Origin: Aquabacterium sp029268225
GTDB taxonomy: Bacteria; Pseudomonadota; Gammaproteobacteria; Burkholderiales; Burkholderiaceae_C
Assembly (NCBI RefSeq): GCF_037482285.1
Contig: NZ_JBBEYB010000014.1
Span: 21,697-85,696, forward strand
Direction of reading: 5' to 3'
DNA: 64,000 bases
A program made the translations under genes and the position numbers. Under the pieces are notes generated by a model. It saw only the letters and a program-made list of their open reading frames with translations. It was not told where the DNA came from and did no database searches. Shown here piece by piece: positions 1-7,051 of this stretch. Every line of letters begins with the position of its first letter. The first letter of the stretch is position 1.

Positions 1-26
1 CGCGGCGGCTGATCCAGAAACTGCAT
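1..26 (-). CDS. arsA: arsA, first codons only (partial)
   Basis: Only the first eight complete codons lie in the window; the gene runs off the left edge. They read MQFLDQPP, close to the start of the arsenite/antimonite pump ATPase ArsA as I remember it (plasmid R773 ArsA begins MQFLQNIPP). A GGAG Shine-Dalgarno sits six bases before the ATG. The gene follows arsD on the same strand after an 18-base gap, the usual arsRDA order. ArsA energises the ArsB efflux pump and takes arsenite from ArsD. The call rests on context plus eight residues. Confidence 0.6.
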
Positions 27-44
27 GGCGTGCTCCGGCCTCGC

Positions 45-401
45 TCAGCAGCAACGGCTGCCTGCGCAGCATCCGCCTGTCGTCGGCGCGGCGTTGGTCG
101 TGATGCCGGCCCAGCGGGCCAGGTCGTCGCGCGAAGGGTAGCGGCCGGCCAGGGCAATCTGGCCATCGACCAGGGTCAGCGGCAGGCCTTCCTGCCCCGA
201 CAGCTCCAGGAAGTTCTTGACGGCCAGCGTCTCGGCAAAGGCCAGCGGCTGCTGGGCCAGGTTGAAACGTTCGATCTGGGCGCCGTTCTGGCGTGCCCAG
301 TCGATGTCGGCCGCGAAGGTCACGAGCGCCTGATCGACCTCGACCCCGCACACACCGGAGCTGCAGCACAGGGCCGGGTCAAACACTTGAATCGACTTCA
401 T
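45..401 (-). CDS. arsD: ArsD arsenite metallochaperone
   Basis: A 118-residue protein that carries trivalent arsenic or antimony to the ArsA ATPase. The family's essential cysteines are present at Cys12, Cys13 and Cys18 (CCSSGVC), and there are two further vicinal pairs at the C-terminus (111/112 and 117/118, GGCCAGSRCC), as in plasmid R773 ArsD. The start is the ATG at 401, preceded by AAGGAG; longer readings upstream lack a ribosome site and would run into arsR. It lies between arsR (upstream) and arsA (downstream), so it is the middle gene of an arsRDA operon whose pump gene is outside the window. Confidence 0.93.
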   Translation of the reverse strand: MKSIQVFDPALCCSSGVCGVEVDQALVTFAADIDWARQNGAQIERFNLAQQPLAFAETLAVKNFLELSGQEGLPLTLVDGQIALAGRYPSRDDLARWAGITTNAAPTTGGCCAGSRCC

Positions 402-466
402 TTTCAAACTCCTTGAATTATCAAAATGATGGGCAAAATGACGAACTTCACTGAGGAGGGAATCTG

Positions 467-802
467 TCAGCACGACTTGCAGATCGCCTGCGGATCGACC
501 GGTAGGCACAACTCGGTTTGCCCTGCGCAGCACTCTTCCGTCAGGTAGGCGATCAACTCCGACATCAACGTGAGGTTGGCGCGGTAGCGCTGAAAGCGCC
601 CCTCCTGGGTGGCCGTGACCAGACCGGCGTGGGTCAACGCCTTCAGGTGAAACGACAGGTTGGTGGGGGGCACCTCCAGCGTGGTGGCGATGTCCCCGGC
701 GACCATGCCTTCCTGGCCCATGCGGACCAGCAAGCGGAACACATCCAGGCGGACCCCGGAGGAGAGTGACTCGAAGACAGTGATGGCGGTGCGTTGTTCC
801 AT
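467..802 (-). CDS. arsR: ArsR-family arsenite-responsive repressor
   Basis: A 111-residue winged-helix repressor (winged helix roughly residues 5-85) that leaves its operator on binding As(III). The DNA-recognition helix has no Cys-x-Cys pair of the R773 kind. Instead cysteines cluster at the C-terminal end: Cys91, Cys92 and Cys99 (ECCAGQTELC), resembling the Acidithiobacillus ferrooxidans type (Cys95/96/102), with two more near the end (CKSC). ATG at 802 is chosen over a TTG at 817. No Shine-Dalgarno precedes it, and a promoter ends six bases upstream, so the transcript is probably leaderless. First gene of the ars operon. Confidence 0.9.
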   Translation of the reverse strand: MEQRTAITVFESLSSGVRLDVFRLLVRMGQEGMVAGDIATTLEVPPTNLSFHLKALTHAGLVTATQEGRFQRYRANLTLMSELIAYLTEECCAGQTELCLPVDPQAICKSC

Positions 803-808
803 ATGCCA

Positions 809-837
809 ACTATACAAATATTATTGAAACGTTGCAA
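809..837 (-). promoter_or_regulatory. arsR promoter with embedded operator-like palindrome
   Basis: Reading on the minus strand, TTGCAA (832-837) and TATAGT (809-814) are separated by exactly 17 bases, a good sigma-70 promoter. The spacer holds an imperfect palindrome, CAAATATTATTG on the plus strand (815-826), a plausible ArsR operator because a repressor there would block RNA polymerase. The arsR ATG begins six bases after the -10 box. Confidence 0.7.
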
Positions 838-1015
838 GATATCGATCCTAATGGGCTGTCACAGCGTCTCCGCACACTCATCGGGCGGTACGGCCTTCGT
901 CCTGAATGAAAATACGCGGTTTCGTCCGCCGACGGGGCCTGTTGCCAGGCGCTCGTGCGGGAATCGATTTCACCCCAAAGCAGCCACCTCTGCGCGTGGC
1001 ACGGAAGGACAGGAT

Positions 1016-1837
1016 TTGCAGCACCGTCTCGGCAGTTCACGGCTGGTCCGCTTGCTCCAGGAATGGGCGCAGGTGGATGGCGAGTCGGCGCGCCATGACG
1101 TGGCAGAGCGGCTCGGCCATTGGCTGAGCGCCTTCGATGCCGTCAAGCTCGATGGCGCGCTGCAGACCATCGCGTCCTATCCCTCGCAGACCAAGTTGCG
1201 CGGCCAGGCGGTGGACGCCCGCGCGGTGGCCCTGCAGGTCAATCAGGTCAAGGCCGATCTGACGGCCCTGATCACCGCCAAGGTGACACCGGCGCGCCCC
1301 GTATTGCCCGCCGCACCTCGCACCCTGCTGCACACGCTGGAAGAAGACGACGCTCGCAACGAGTCCAAGTACGCGCCGCATTACCAGCGCTACCTGGGCC
1401 TGCAAAAGCAGATGGAAACCACCGTGGGGGCCCTGCGCGCCCAGGTGCGTCAGATGCTGTCCAAAGGCTCGCCGGCCTTGCGCCAGTTGGTGGCCCTGGA
1501 TGCCGTCATGGAGCAGATGCTGGGCCCCCGCGAGCAAAAGCTGTGGGCCAGCGTGCCGGTCTACCTGGAGCGGCGTCTGGAGCACTGGCGCCAGCACCAC
1601 CAGCAGGCCATCACGGGGCAGGGGGGCGACGACGACCCCATCCGCTGGCGTCAGTCCGGAGGATGGATCGCCGCCTTCGAGCACGACATGCGCGACATGA
1701 TGCTGGCCGAGTTGCAGCAACGCCTGCAACCCGTGGTGGGCCTGATGGAGGCCGCCCAGAACGCCACCGATGCGCCAAGCCCGCAAGCCGCCCCCCCAGC
1801 ACAACCAGAACACAGCGAGAACAGCGAATCACAATGA
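1016..1837 (+). CDS. DUF3348 protein, first gene of motor-like operon
   Basis: A 273-residue, mostly helical soluble protein with no signal peptide or membrane segment. It matches my memory of DUF3348 proteins, which lead a four-gene operon in Burkholderiales; function is unknown. I place the start at TTG 1016, six bases after a GGAAGGA ribosome site, because that yields a family-like N-terminus (MQHRLGSSRLVRLLQEW). The open frame extends further upstream, but those residues look non-coding. Its stop overlaps the ATG of the next gene (ATGA at 1834), implying translational coupling. Probably a cytoplasmic partner of the DUF802 membrane protein; this is inference from gene order. Confidence 0.75.
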   Translation: MQHRLGSSRLVRLLQEWAQVDGESARHDVAERLGHWLSAFDAVKLDGALQTIASYPSQTKLRGQAVDARAVALQVNQVKADLTALITAKVTPARPVLPAAPRTLLHTLEEDDARNESKYAPHYQRYLGLQKQMETTVGALRAQVRQMLSKGSPALRQLVALDAVMEQMLGPREQKLWASVPVYLERRLEHWRQHHQQAITGQGGDDDPIRWRQSGGWIAAFEHDMRDMMLAELQQRLQPVVGLMEAAQNATDAPSPQAAPPAQPEHSENSESQ

Positions 1838-4344
1838 ACAAATTCATGATGACCGTCATCTTCATCATCGGACTCGTGGCCGTCGGCTGGGTGGGCTGGG
1901 GCTTTGTCGGGGCGAGCTGGATGGCCCTGACCATGACCGCCGTGATCGGCGGCGTGTACATCCTGGGGGCCCTGGAACTGCGGCGCTTCCGTGCGGCCAC
2001 CAACAGCCTGAGCGAGGCGCTGGCCCAGATCCCGTCTGAGCTGACGGACCTGAGTGCCTGGGTCCAGCGTCTGCACCCCAGCCTGCAGCACCCCGTGCGC
2101 CTGCGCATCGAAGGCCAGCGCGTGGCCATGCCCGGCCCGGCGCTCACACCGTATCTGGTCGGCCTGCTGGTCATGCTCGGCATGCTGGGCACCTTCCTGG
2201 GCATGGTCGTCACCTTCAAGGGCGCCGTGTTCGCGCTCGAAGGCTCCGCCAACCTGGAAGCCATCCGTGCCGCCCTGGCCGCGCCCATCAAGGGCCTGGG
2301 CCTGGCCTTCGGCACCTCGGTGGCCGGTGTGGCCGCTTCCGCCTTGCTGGGCCTGATGTCGGCCATGAGCCGCCGCGAGCGCATCGAGGTCGTGCGTCAG
2401 CTCGACGCCCACATCGCCACCACCCTGCGTCCGCTGTCCGGCGCCCACCAGCGTGACGCCACCTTCAAGGCCCTGCAAGCCCAGGCCGACGCCATGCCGG
2501 TGCTGGTTGACCGCTTGCAGTCCCTGATGACCGGTCTGGAGCGCCGTAGCGAACAGCTCGACGCCCAACTGCTGGCCCAGCAGCAGGCCTTCCACCGCGA
2601 AGCCGCCACCGCCTACACCGATCTGGCCCAGCGCGTGGGCACGGCCTTGCAAGACAGCCTCACCGCCAGCGCCCGCGTCGCTGGAGAAACGCTCAAGCCC
2701 ATGGTCGAGACCGCCATGAGCCAGATCGCGCAGGAATCGCAGCGCACCCACCAGCGCCTGATCGACGCCACCCAGGCTCAGCTCAACGGCCTGAGCGCGC
2801 AGTGGGAGGGCACCGCCCGCCAGGTGGCCGACACCTGGACCTCGTCCCTGCAAACCCAGAGCCACACCCAGCAGCAACTGCTGGCCGGGCTCGATGGCGC
2901 CCTGCAAGCCTTCACCCATGCCTTCGAGCAACGCGCCGCCGCCGTGCTCCTGGCGCAGCAAGACGCCGCTGCGCAGGCCCAGGCCGCCCAGGTGGCCGCC
3001 GACCAGCAGCGCCTGAGCGAATGGCAGGGCACGATGGCCACCCTGGCGACGACGCTCGCAGCCGAATGGCAGCAGGCGGGCGCTCAGACCGTGAGCCAGC
3101 AACAGGCCGTGTGCCAAGCGCTGGAAGCGGCATCCGCGCAGATCCGCGAACAGGCCGCGCAGGTGGCCGCCAGCTGGACGACCGCTCAGCACAGCCAGAC
3201 CCTGGCTAACGAGAACTTGGTGGGCGGTCTCGACCGCGCCCTGCAGGGCTTCACCGACACCTTTGCACAGCGTGCCCGCGAAGTGTTGACCTCGCTGCAG
3301 GACAGTGCTGCGCAAGCACAAGCGGCGCAAACCACGGCCGACCAGCAACGCCTGGCCGCCTGGCAGCAGACCATGGACAGCACCGCCGCCTCGCTGGCCG
3401 CCGAATGGCAACGCGTCGGCAGCCAGACGCTGGCCCAACAACAGACCGTCTGCCAGACGCTGGAGAGCGCTGCTGGCCAGATCACCGAGCGCGCCAGCCA
3501 GCACGTCAGCCAGACCCTGGCCAGCGTGACCCAGCTGCTGAGCCAGTCCGAAGAGCTGGTGCGCGCCCGCCTGGCCTCCGAGCAACAGTGGATCGCCTCG
3601 CAAGGCGAGCGCATGGACCAGCTGAGCACCCTCTGGCGCACCGAGCTGCAGGCCCTGCGCGACGAAGAGGCGCAACGTGGCCGCGCCGCCGTCGAGCGTC
3701 TCGACGCCCTGCAGGCCGCCGTGGCCCAGCACCTCGCCACCCTGGGCACCGCGCTGGAAGCGCCGCTCAACAGTCTGCTGCAAACCGCTTCCGAAGTGCC
3801 ACAGGCCGCCGCCGAGGTCATCGTGCAACTGCGTCGCGACATGGCGCAGATCAGCGAGCGCGACAACCTCGCCCTCTCCGAGCGCACCGCCATGATGGCT
3901 CAGCTCGGCACCTTGCTGCAGTCCGTCAACGAGGCCACCGGCCAGCAGCGCGCGGCGATCGAGTCCATGGTCCACTCGGCCACCACTGTCTTGCAAGAGG
4001 CCGGAGCCCAGTTCACGAGCGCCCTGGGCCAGCAAGCCGGTCAGGTCGACGAGGTGGCCGCCCGCGTGGCTGCCAGCGCCGTCGAGCTGTCCAGCCTGGG
4101 CGAGTCCTTCGCGCATGGCGTCAACCTGTTCAGCGAGACCAGCGACAAGCTGGTGAGCAGCCTGCAGGGCATCGAAAGCGCCATCGGTCAGTCCCTCACC
4201 CGCAGCGACGAGCAGCTTGCCTACTACGTGGCCCAGGCCCGTGAGGTGATCGACCTCAGCATCAGCTCGCAGCAAGGCATCGTCGAAGACCTGCGCCGCC
4301 TGCATGGCAAGGCCCTGGCGTCCGCCGAAGGGGGCGCCCGATGA
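1834..4344 (+). CDS. DUF802 MotA/ExbB-like channel protein with long helical tail
   Basis: 836 residues. Four predicted membrane segments lie near residues 6-25, 28-48, 106-130 and 155-182. The third carries GMLGTFLGMVVTF and the fourth GLAFGTSVAGVAASALLG, patterns of the MotA/TolQ/ExbB proton-channel superfamily. From about residue 200 to the end the protein is a Gln/Ala-rich, mostly helical coiled-coil tail of some 630 residues with a tandem repeat near residues 350-556. This is the architecture of ZorA of the Zorya defence system. It overlaps the upstream and downstream genes by four bases each. It probably forms the pentameric part of a proton-driven motor with the next gene product; what the tail does is unknown. 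Confidence 0.82.
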   Translation: MNKFMMTVIFIIGLVAVGWVGWGFVGASWMALTMTAVIGGVYILGALELRRFRAATNSLSEALAQIPSELTDLSAWVQRLHPSLQHPVRLRIEGQRVAMPGPALTPYLVGLLVMLGMLGTFLGMVVTFKGAVFALEGSANLEAIRAALAAPIKGLGLAFGTSVAGVAASALLGLMSAMSRRERIEVVRQLDAHIATTLRPLSGAHQRDATFKALQAQADAMPVLVDRLQSLMTGLERRSEQLDAQLLAQQQAFHREAATAYTDLAQRVGTALQDSLTASARVAGETLKPMVETAMSQIAQESQRTHQRLIDATQAQLNGLSAQWEGTARQVADTWTSSLQTQSHTQQQLLAGLDGALQAFTHAFEQRAAAVLLAQQDAAAQAQAAQVAADQQRLSEWQGTMATLATTLAAEWQQAGAQTVSQQQAVCQALEAASAQIREQAAQVAASWTTAQHSQTLANENLVGGLDRALQGFTDTFAQRAREVLTSLQDSAAQAQAAQTTADQQRLAAWQQTMDSTAASLAAEWQRVGSQTLAQQQTVCQTLESAAGQITERASQHVSQTLASVTQLLSQSEELVRARLASEQQWIASQGERMDQLSTLWRTELQALRDEEAQRGRAAVERLDALQAAVAQHLATLGTALEAPLNSLLQTASEVPQAAAEVIVQLRRDMAQISERDNLALSERTAMMAQLGTLLQSVNEATGQQRAAIESMVHSATTVLQEAGAQFTSALGQQAGQVDEVAARVAASAVELSSLGESFAHGVNLFSETSDKLVSSLQGIESAIGQSLTRSDEQLAYYVAQAREVIDLSISSQQGIVEDLRRLHGKALASAEGGAR
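2881..3501 (+). repeat. Tandem 339-bp repeat inside the DUF802 tail
   Basis: Two in-frame copies with a 113-residue period: unit 1 at 2881-3219 and unit 2 at 3220-3501. Over the 94 residues I aligned by eye, 58 are identical (about 62%). Both units carry GLD-x-ALQ, AAQAQAAQ, ADQQRL, AAEWQ and QQQ-x-VCQ. The repeat lies in the coiled-coil tail and suggests that tail length has changed by duplication. Confidence 0.85.
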
Positions 4345-5015
4345 TGGACCTGGACGACCGGGACGACGCCATCGAGCAGACGGCCCCAGTCTGGGCCGTC
4401 TTCGGCGACCTCATGTCCGGCTTGCTGGGCGCCTTCGTCCTGATCCTGGTGGGCATGCTTGTGGTGCAGATGGACCTGGTGAGCAGCCTCAAGCAGGAGG
4501 TCGAAAAGCGCCAACAGGAAGAGCAGCGTCGCATCGCCCTGGAGCACGCCCTGGCCGGCCCCTTGGCCAGCGGCCGCGTCACCCTCAACGACGGCCGCAT
4601 CGGCATCAGCGGCAGCGTCCTGTTCGACACCGGCTCGGACCAGCTGCGAGCTGACGGTCGCCAGTTGCTCCAAAGCCTGGTGCAGCCCCTGCGCGTCTAC
4701 CTGGGCGAACGCCAGGAAATGCTGATGGTCAGCGGCTTCACCGACGACACCCTGCTGCGCGACGGCAACCGCCGCTTTGCGGACAACCTGGAGCTGTCGG
4801 CCCAGCGCGCCTTGACCGTGACCCGCGCCCTGATCGACGCCGGCATGCCCTCGTCCCAGGTCTTTGCCGCCGCCTTCGGCGCCGAGCAACCCGTGGCGCC
4901 CAACACCGATGAAAAGGGCAGGGCACTCAACCGGCGCGTCGAGATGGCACCGGTGCCCAAAACGGCATCCCAAGCGGTGATCCCAGCGGCGCCCACCTCG
5001 TCTGCCCAGCCATGA
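4341..5015 (+). CDS. MotB/OmpA-like peptidoglycan-binding motor partner
   Basis: 224 residues. A short cytoplasmic N-terminus leads into one membrane segment (about residues 23-46) that opens with FGDLMSGLLGAFVLILVG. The Asp at its start is where MotB and ZorB keep the proton-carrying aspartate. After a charged linker comes an OmpA/MotB peptidoglycan-binding domain (about 85-210) with GSVLFDTGSDQL, VSGFTDD and LNRRVEM. It overlaps the DUF802 gene by four bases and the next gene by four. Together with DUF802 it should form a cell-wall-anchored, ion-driven complex. The pairing is seen; the energy coupling is inferred from family resemblance. Confidence 0.85.
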   Translation: MMDLDDRDDAIEQTAPVWAVFGDLMSGLLGAFVLILVGMLVVQMDLVSSLKQEVEKRQQEEQRRIALEHALAGPLASGRVTLNDGRIGISGSVLFDTGSDQLRADGRQLLQSLVQPLRVYLGERQEMLMVSGFTDDTLLRDGNRRFADNLELSAQRALTVTRALIDAGMPSSQVFAAAFGAEQPVAPNTDEKGRALNRRVEMAPVPKTASQAVIPAAPTSSAQP

Positions 5016-5626
5016 GCGAACTCACCCTGGACGCGCTGCGTGAAGCGGGGGCTGATCGCCACGACCCGGCCCGCTTCTATTACCTGGAGGTGCTTGAACG
5101 CCGTCTGGCCACGCAGCCCGACCCGGTGCGACGGCACTTGACACAGCGCCTGCAAGCTGCCGTGCAAGACTACGCTCAGCGTGTGGCCCAGGCCACGTCG
5201 TCCGGTGGAGCGGCTTCAGGCGGACCCGCAGCCACACCCAGGATGCCCTCGGCACACGCCGCACCGCTGACCCGGCTGAACCGCTACATCCATGATCGCA
5301 CGCAGGCGCAGGTGTCGAATGCCGATCCGGAAGACGGCGGCAACGCCAACGACCTGAAAAGCGTGCGCGGCTTCAGCACCGTCTGGACCAAGATCGCAGC
5401 AGACCAGCAGGTGGCGCAGGCCATCGACCGCGGCCCGGACAACGCCGGCCCGCTCAATTCCCACCGGCTCATGCTGCGCTCGCTGGCCCTCATGCGCAGC
5501 CTCTCACCCGATTACCTGGGCCATTTCCTCGCGCAGATGGACACCTTGCTCTGGTTGGATCAGATCAACCAGCAAACCTCTCTGAAGGATGGCAAATCCA
5601 AGCGACCGAGTCGGGCCAGGAAGTGA
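5012..5626 (+). CDS. DUF2894 protein, last gene of motor-like operon
   Basis: 204 residues, soluble, with no signal peptide. The N-terminal 70 residues look helical (MSELTLDALREAGADRHDPARFYYLE), an Ala/Pro/Ser-rich linker follows, and then a second helical domain from about residue 85. The C-terminus is basic. It fits DUF2894, which I recall as the constant last member of the DUF3348-DUF802-OmpA set in Burkholderiales. The start overlaps the OmpA stop (ATGA at 5012). Function unknown; co-translation with the membrane pair suggests a cytoplasmic component of the same complex. Confidence 0.78.
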   Translation: MSELTLDALREAGADRHDPARFYYLEVLERRLATQPDPVRRHLTQRLQAAVQDYAQRVAQATSSGGAASGGPAATPRMPSAHAAPLTRLNRYIHDRTQAQVSNADPEDGGNANDLKSVRGFSTVWTKIAADQQVAQAIDRGPDNAGPLNSHRLMLRSLALMRSLSPDYLGHFLAQMDTLLWLDQINQQTSLKDGKSKRPSRARK

Positions 5627-5657
5627 GCTTCAGCGCGCACAGTGCCACGGCAAGCGC

Positions 5658-5900
5658 TCACGTCAGATATGTGACCACTTTCAGCACGGCCACCATGGCC
5701 AGCACCACCATCAAGATCAAGAGCAGCAGCCAGGAAGGCTTGCGACTGTGCCTGCTGCGACGCGACGAAGGCCGCTGGCGTGGCCTGTCTTCGCCCAGGC
5801 GGGAATCGAGCGTGCTGGAGTGAGTGAATCCCGACTGCTCGAAGGTTGAAACCTCGTCGGTTTTCTGCTGCTGCCACTGGCTGTCCCTGTCTTTGCTCAT
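5658..5900 (-). CDS. Small tail-anchored-type membrane protein, unknown
   Basis: 80 residues. The N-terminal 50 are hydrophilic and Ser/Arg/Gln-rich; a single hydrophobic segment (SWLLLLILMVVLAMVAVLKV) ends four residues before the C-terminus, so it would be inserted with its N-terminus in the cytoplasm. An AGGA lies some way before the ATG. It sits 22 bases after the hydrolase gene on the same strand and converges on the DUF2894 gene. I do not recognise the family. A spurious reading frame is possible, but a frame with a clean membrane segment in this position argues for a real gene. Confidence 0.5.
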   Translation of the reverse strand: MSKDRDSQWQQQKTDEVSTFEQSGFTHSSTLDSRLGEDRPRQRPSSRRSRHSRKPSWLLLLILMVVLAMVAVLKVVTYLT

Positions 5901-5922
5901 CTCGGTGTCGTCCTGACGGCGT

Positions 5923-6783
5923 TCATGGTTGGTCGGCGTGCCCCAGTTGACGCGCCAGGAAGGGCGTCACAGCCTGGGCCACGGCTTCCGGATTGTCGGC
6001 AAAAGGAAAGTGGCCACTGCCGGGTAGCAGAACCACTTCAGCCTGGGCAAACACGTCTTTCTGTCGCTCGGCCAAGGGCACAGGCAGATAAGGGTCGGCA
6101 TCCCCCCAGACCACCAGTGTGGGCCAACGATGCGGGCGCAACAATTTCGCCAGCAACTCTGCGCCCTGGCTGGGCTCCGATGTCGCTCGGTAAAGTTTCA
6201 AGATGGCCCTGCGCGTGCCCGTGTCCAGATCGTCGTACATGCGATCCAGAAACGCCTCCGGCAACGCACGCGGTGACCCCTTGCGCAAGACCCACTTGAA
6301 GCCCGCCCGATGCGTCAACCATTGTTGCAATTCGCCCAGAATGGGAGTTCGCCAGATGCGCGCCATCGTATGCCAACGGTATCCCAGCAGCACGCCGGTG
6401 TTGATCAGCGTGAGGCTGCCCACAGACAGGGGGGACATGGCGGCCCACATCAGTCCCCACGGTCCACCAAAGTCATGCAGCACCAGATGCGCACGGCTGA
6501 CGCCCAGCTGCTTCAGCGCCTCTCCCAGAAAGCTGGCGCCGCCTTCGACCGAATAGGGGTAGTCAGAGGGCTTGTCCGCCTTGCCAAAACCAGGCATGTC
6601 CAACGCAATGGCACGACCATAAGGCGCAAGGTGACCCATCAGTTCAGCCCAGTCTTCGCCAGATCCGGGATTCCCGTGCACCAACACCACCGCCTCGGTG
6701 GCACGCAGGTTGGCGCCAGCTTGCAACACACGCGTGCGGATACCGCAGGCGCTCAGATGGGATTCGTGCAGCGGCGCATTCAT
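5923..6783 (-). CDS. Alpha/beta hydrolase, haloalkane dehalogenase/epoxide hydrolase type
   Basis: 286 residues with the full alpha/beta-hydrolase order: HGNPG oxyanion loop (36-40), nucleophile elbow LHDFGG with Asp104, a cap region (about 130-215), the acid in VVWGDADPYLP and the catalytic His in PGSGHFPF. An Asp rather than Ser nucleophile puts it with haloalkane dehalogenases, fluoroacetate dehalogenases and epoxide hydrolases. The substrate cannot be read from sequence. The start overlaps the stop of the upstream copper-chaperone gene by one base (TGATG), so the two are co-transcribed, though no functional link to copper is apparent. Confidence 0.85.
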   Translation of the reverse strand: MNAPLHESHLSACGIRTRVLQAGANLRATEAVVLVHGNPGSGEDWAELMGHLAPYGRAIALDMPGFGKADKPSDYPYSVEGGASFLGEALKQLGVSRAHLVLHDFGGPWGLMWAAMSPLSVGSLTLINTGVLLGYRWHTMARIWRTPILGELQQWLTHRAGFKWVLRKGSPRALPEAFLDRMYDDLDTGTRRAILKLYRATSEPSQGAELLAKLLRPHRWPTLVVWGDADPYLPVPLAERQKDVFAQAEVVLLPGSGHFPFADNPEAVAQAVTPFLARQLGHADQP

Positions 6784-6989
6784 CAGGCGACGCCGTAGCC
6801 TTCTTCACGGATGATCTCACGCACTGCCTCCTCGTCAAGCGCAGTCTGTACCGTCACCTGACCCTGTGTCAGATCCACGGTGACCAGTGCCTCACCGTCC
6901 TGATCCTGAACCGCTTGCGTGATGGCCTTGACGCAGTGCTGGCAGCTCATACCCGTCACATGGAACTGATAGGTGGCAGGGGTTGTCAT
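6783..6989 (-). CDS. copZ: CopZ-like heavy-metal-associated (HMA) copper chaperone
   Basis: 68 residues, one ferredoxin-like HMA domain. The metal site is GMSCQHC near residue 15, which binds Cu(I), and the domain ends with the usual EEGYGV. The ATG at 6989 (MTTPATYQF) is chosen because it is preceded by an AAGGA and gives the family length; the frame extends 24 codons upstream into the copA leader. It is divergent from copA with 62 bases between the two starts, which suggests joint control, and it would hand Cu(I) to the ATPase. I see no clear CueR operator in the gap. Confidence 0.88.
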   Translation of the reverse strand: MTTPATYQFHVTGMSCQHCVKAITQAVQDQDGEALVTVDLTQGQVTVQTALDEEAVREIIREEGYGVA

Positions 6990-7051
6990 GGCGGGGATCC
7001 TTTCAAGAGGTGATACTGTCGCCATTGTGAAGTGAACCCGATATCTGTGCC

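Noticed and set aside
1651..4305. An 884-codon open frame antisense to the DUF802 gene
   Set aside because: Gly/Gln/His/Leu-rich composition and exact mirroring of the high-GC coding strand mark it as a shadow. The plus strand has convincing membrane motifs and coupled junctions.
6990..7051. CueR/MerR-type operator between copZ and copA
   Set aside because: I looked for a long-spacer promoter with a dyad such as ACCTTCC-N-GGAAGGT and found none.
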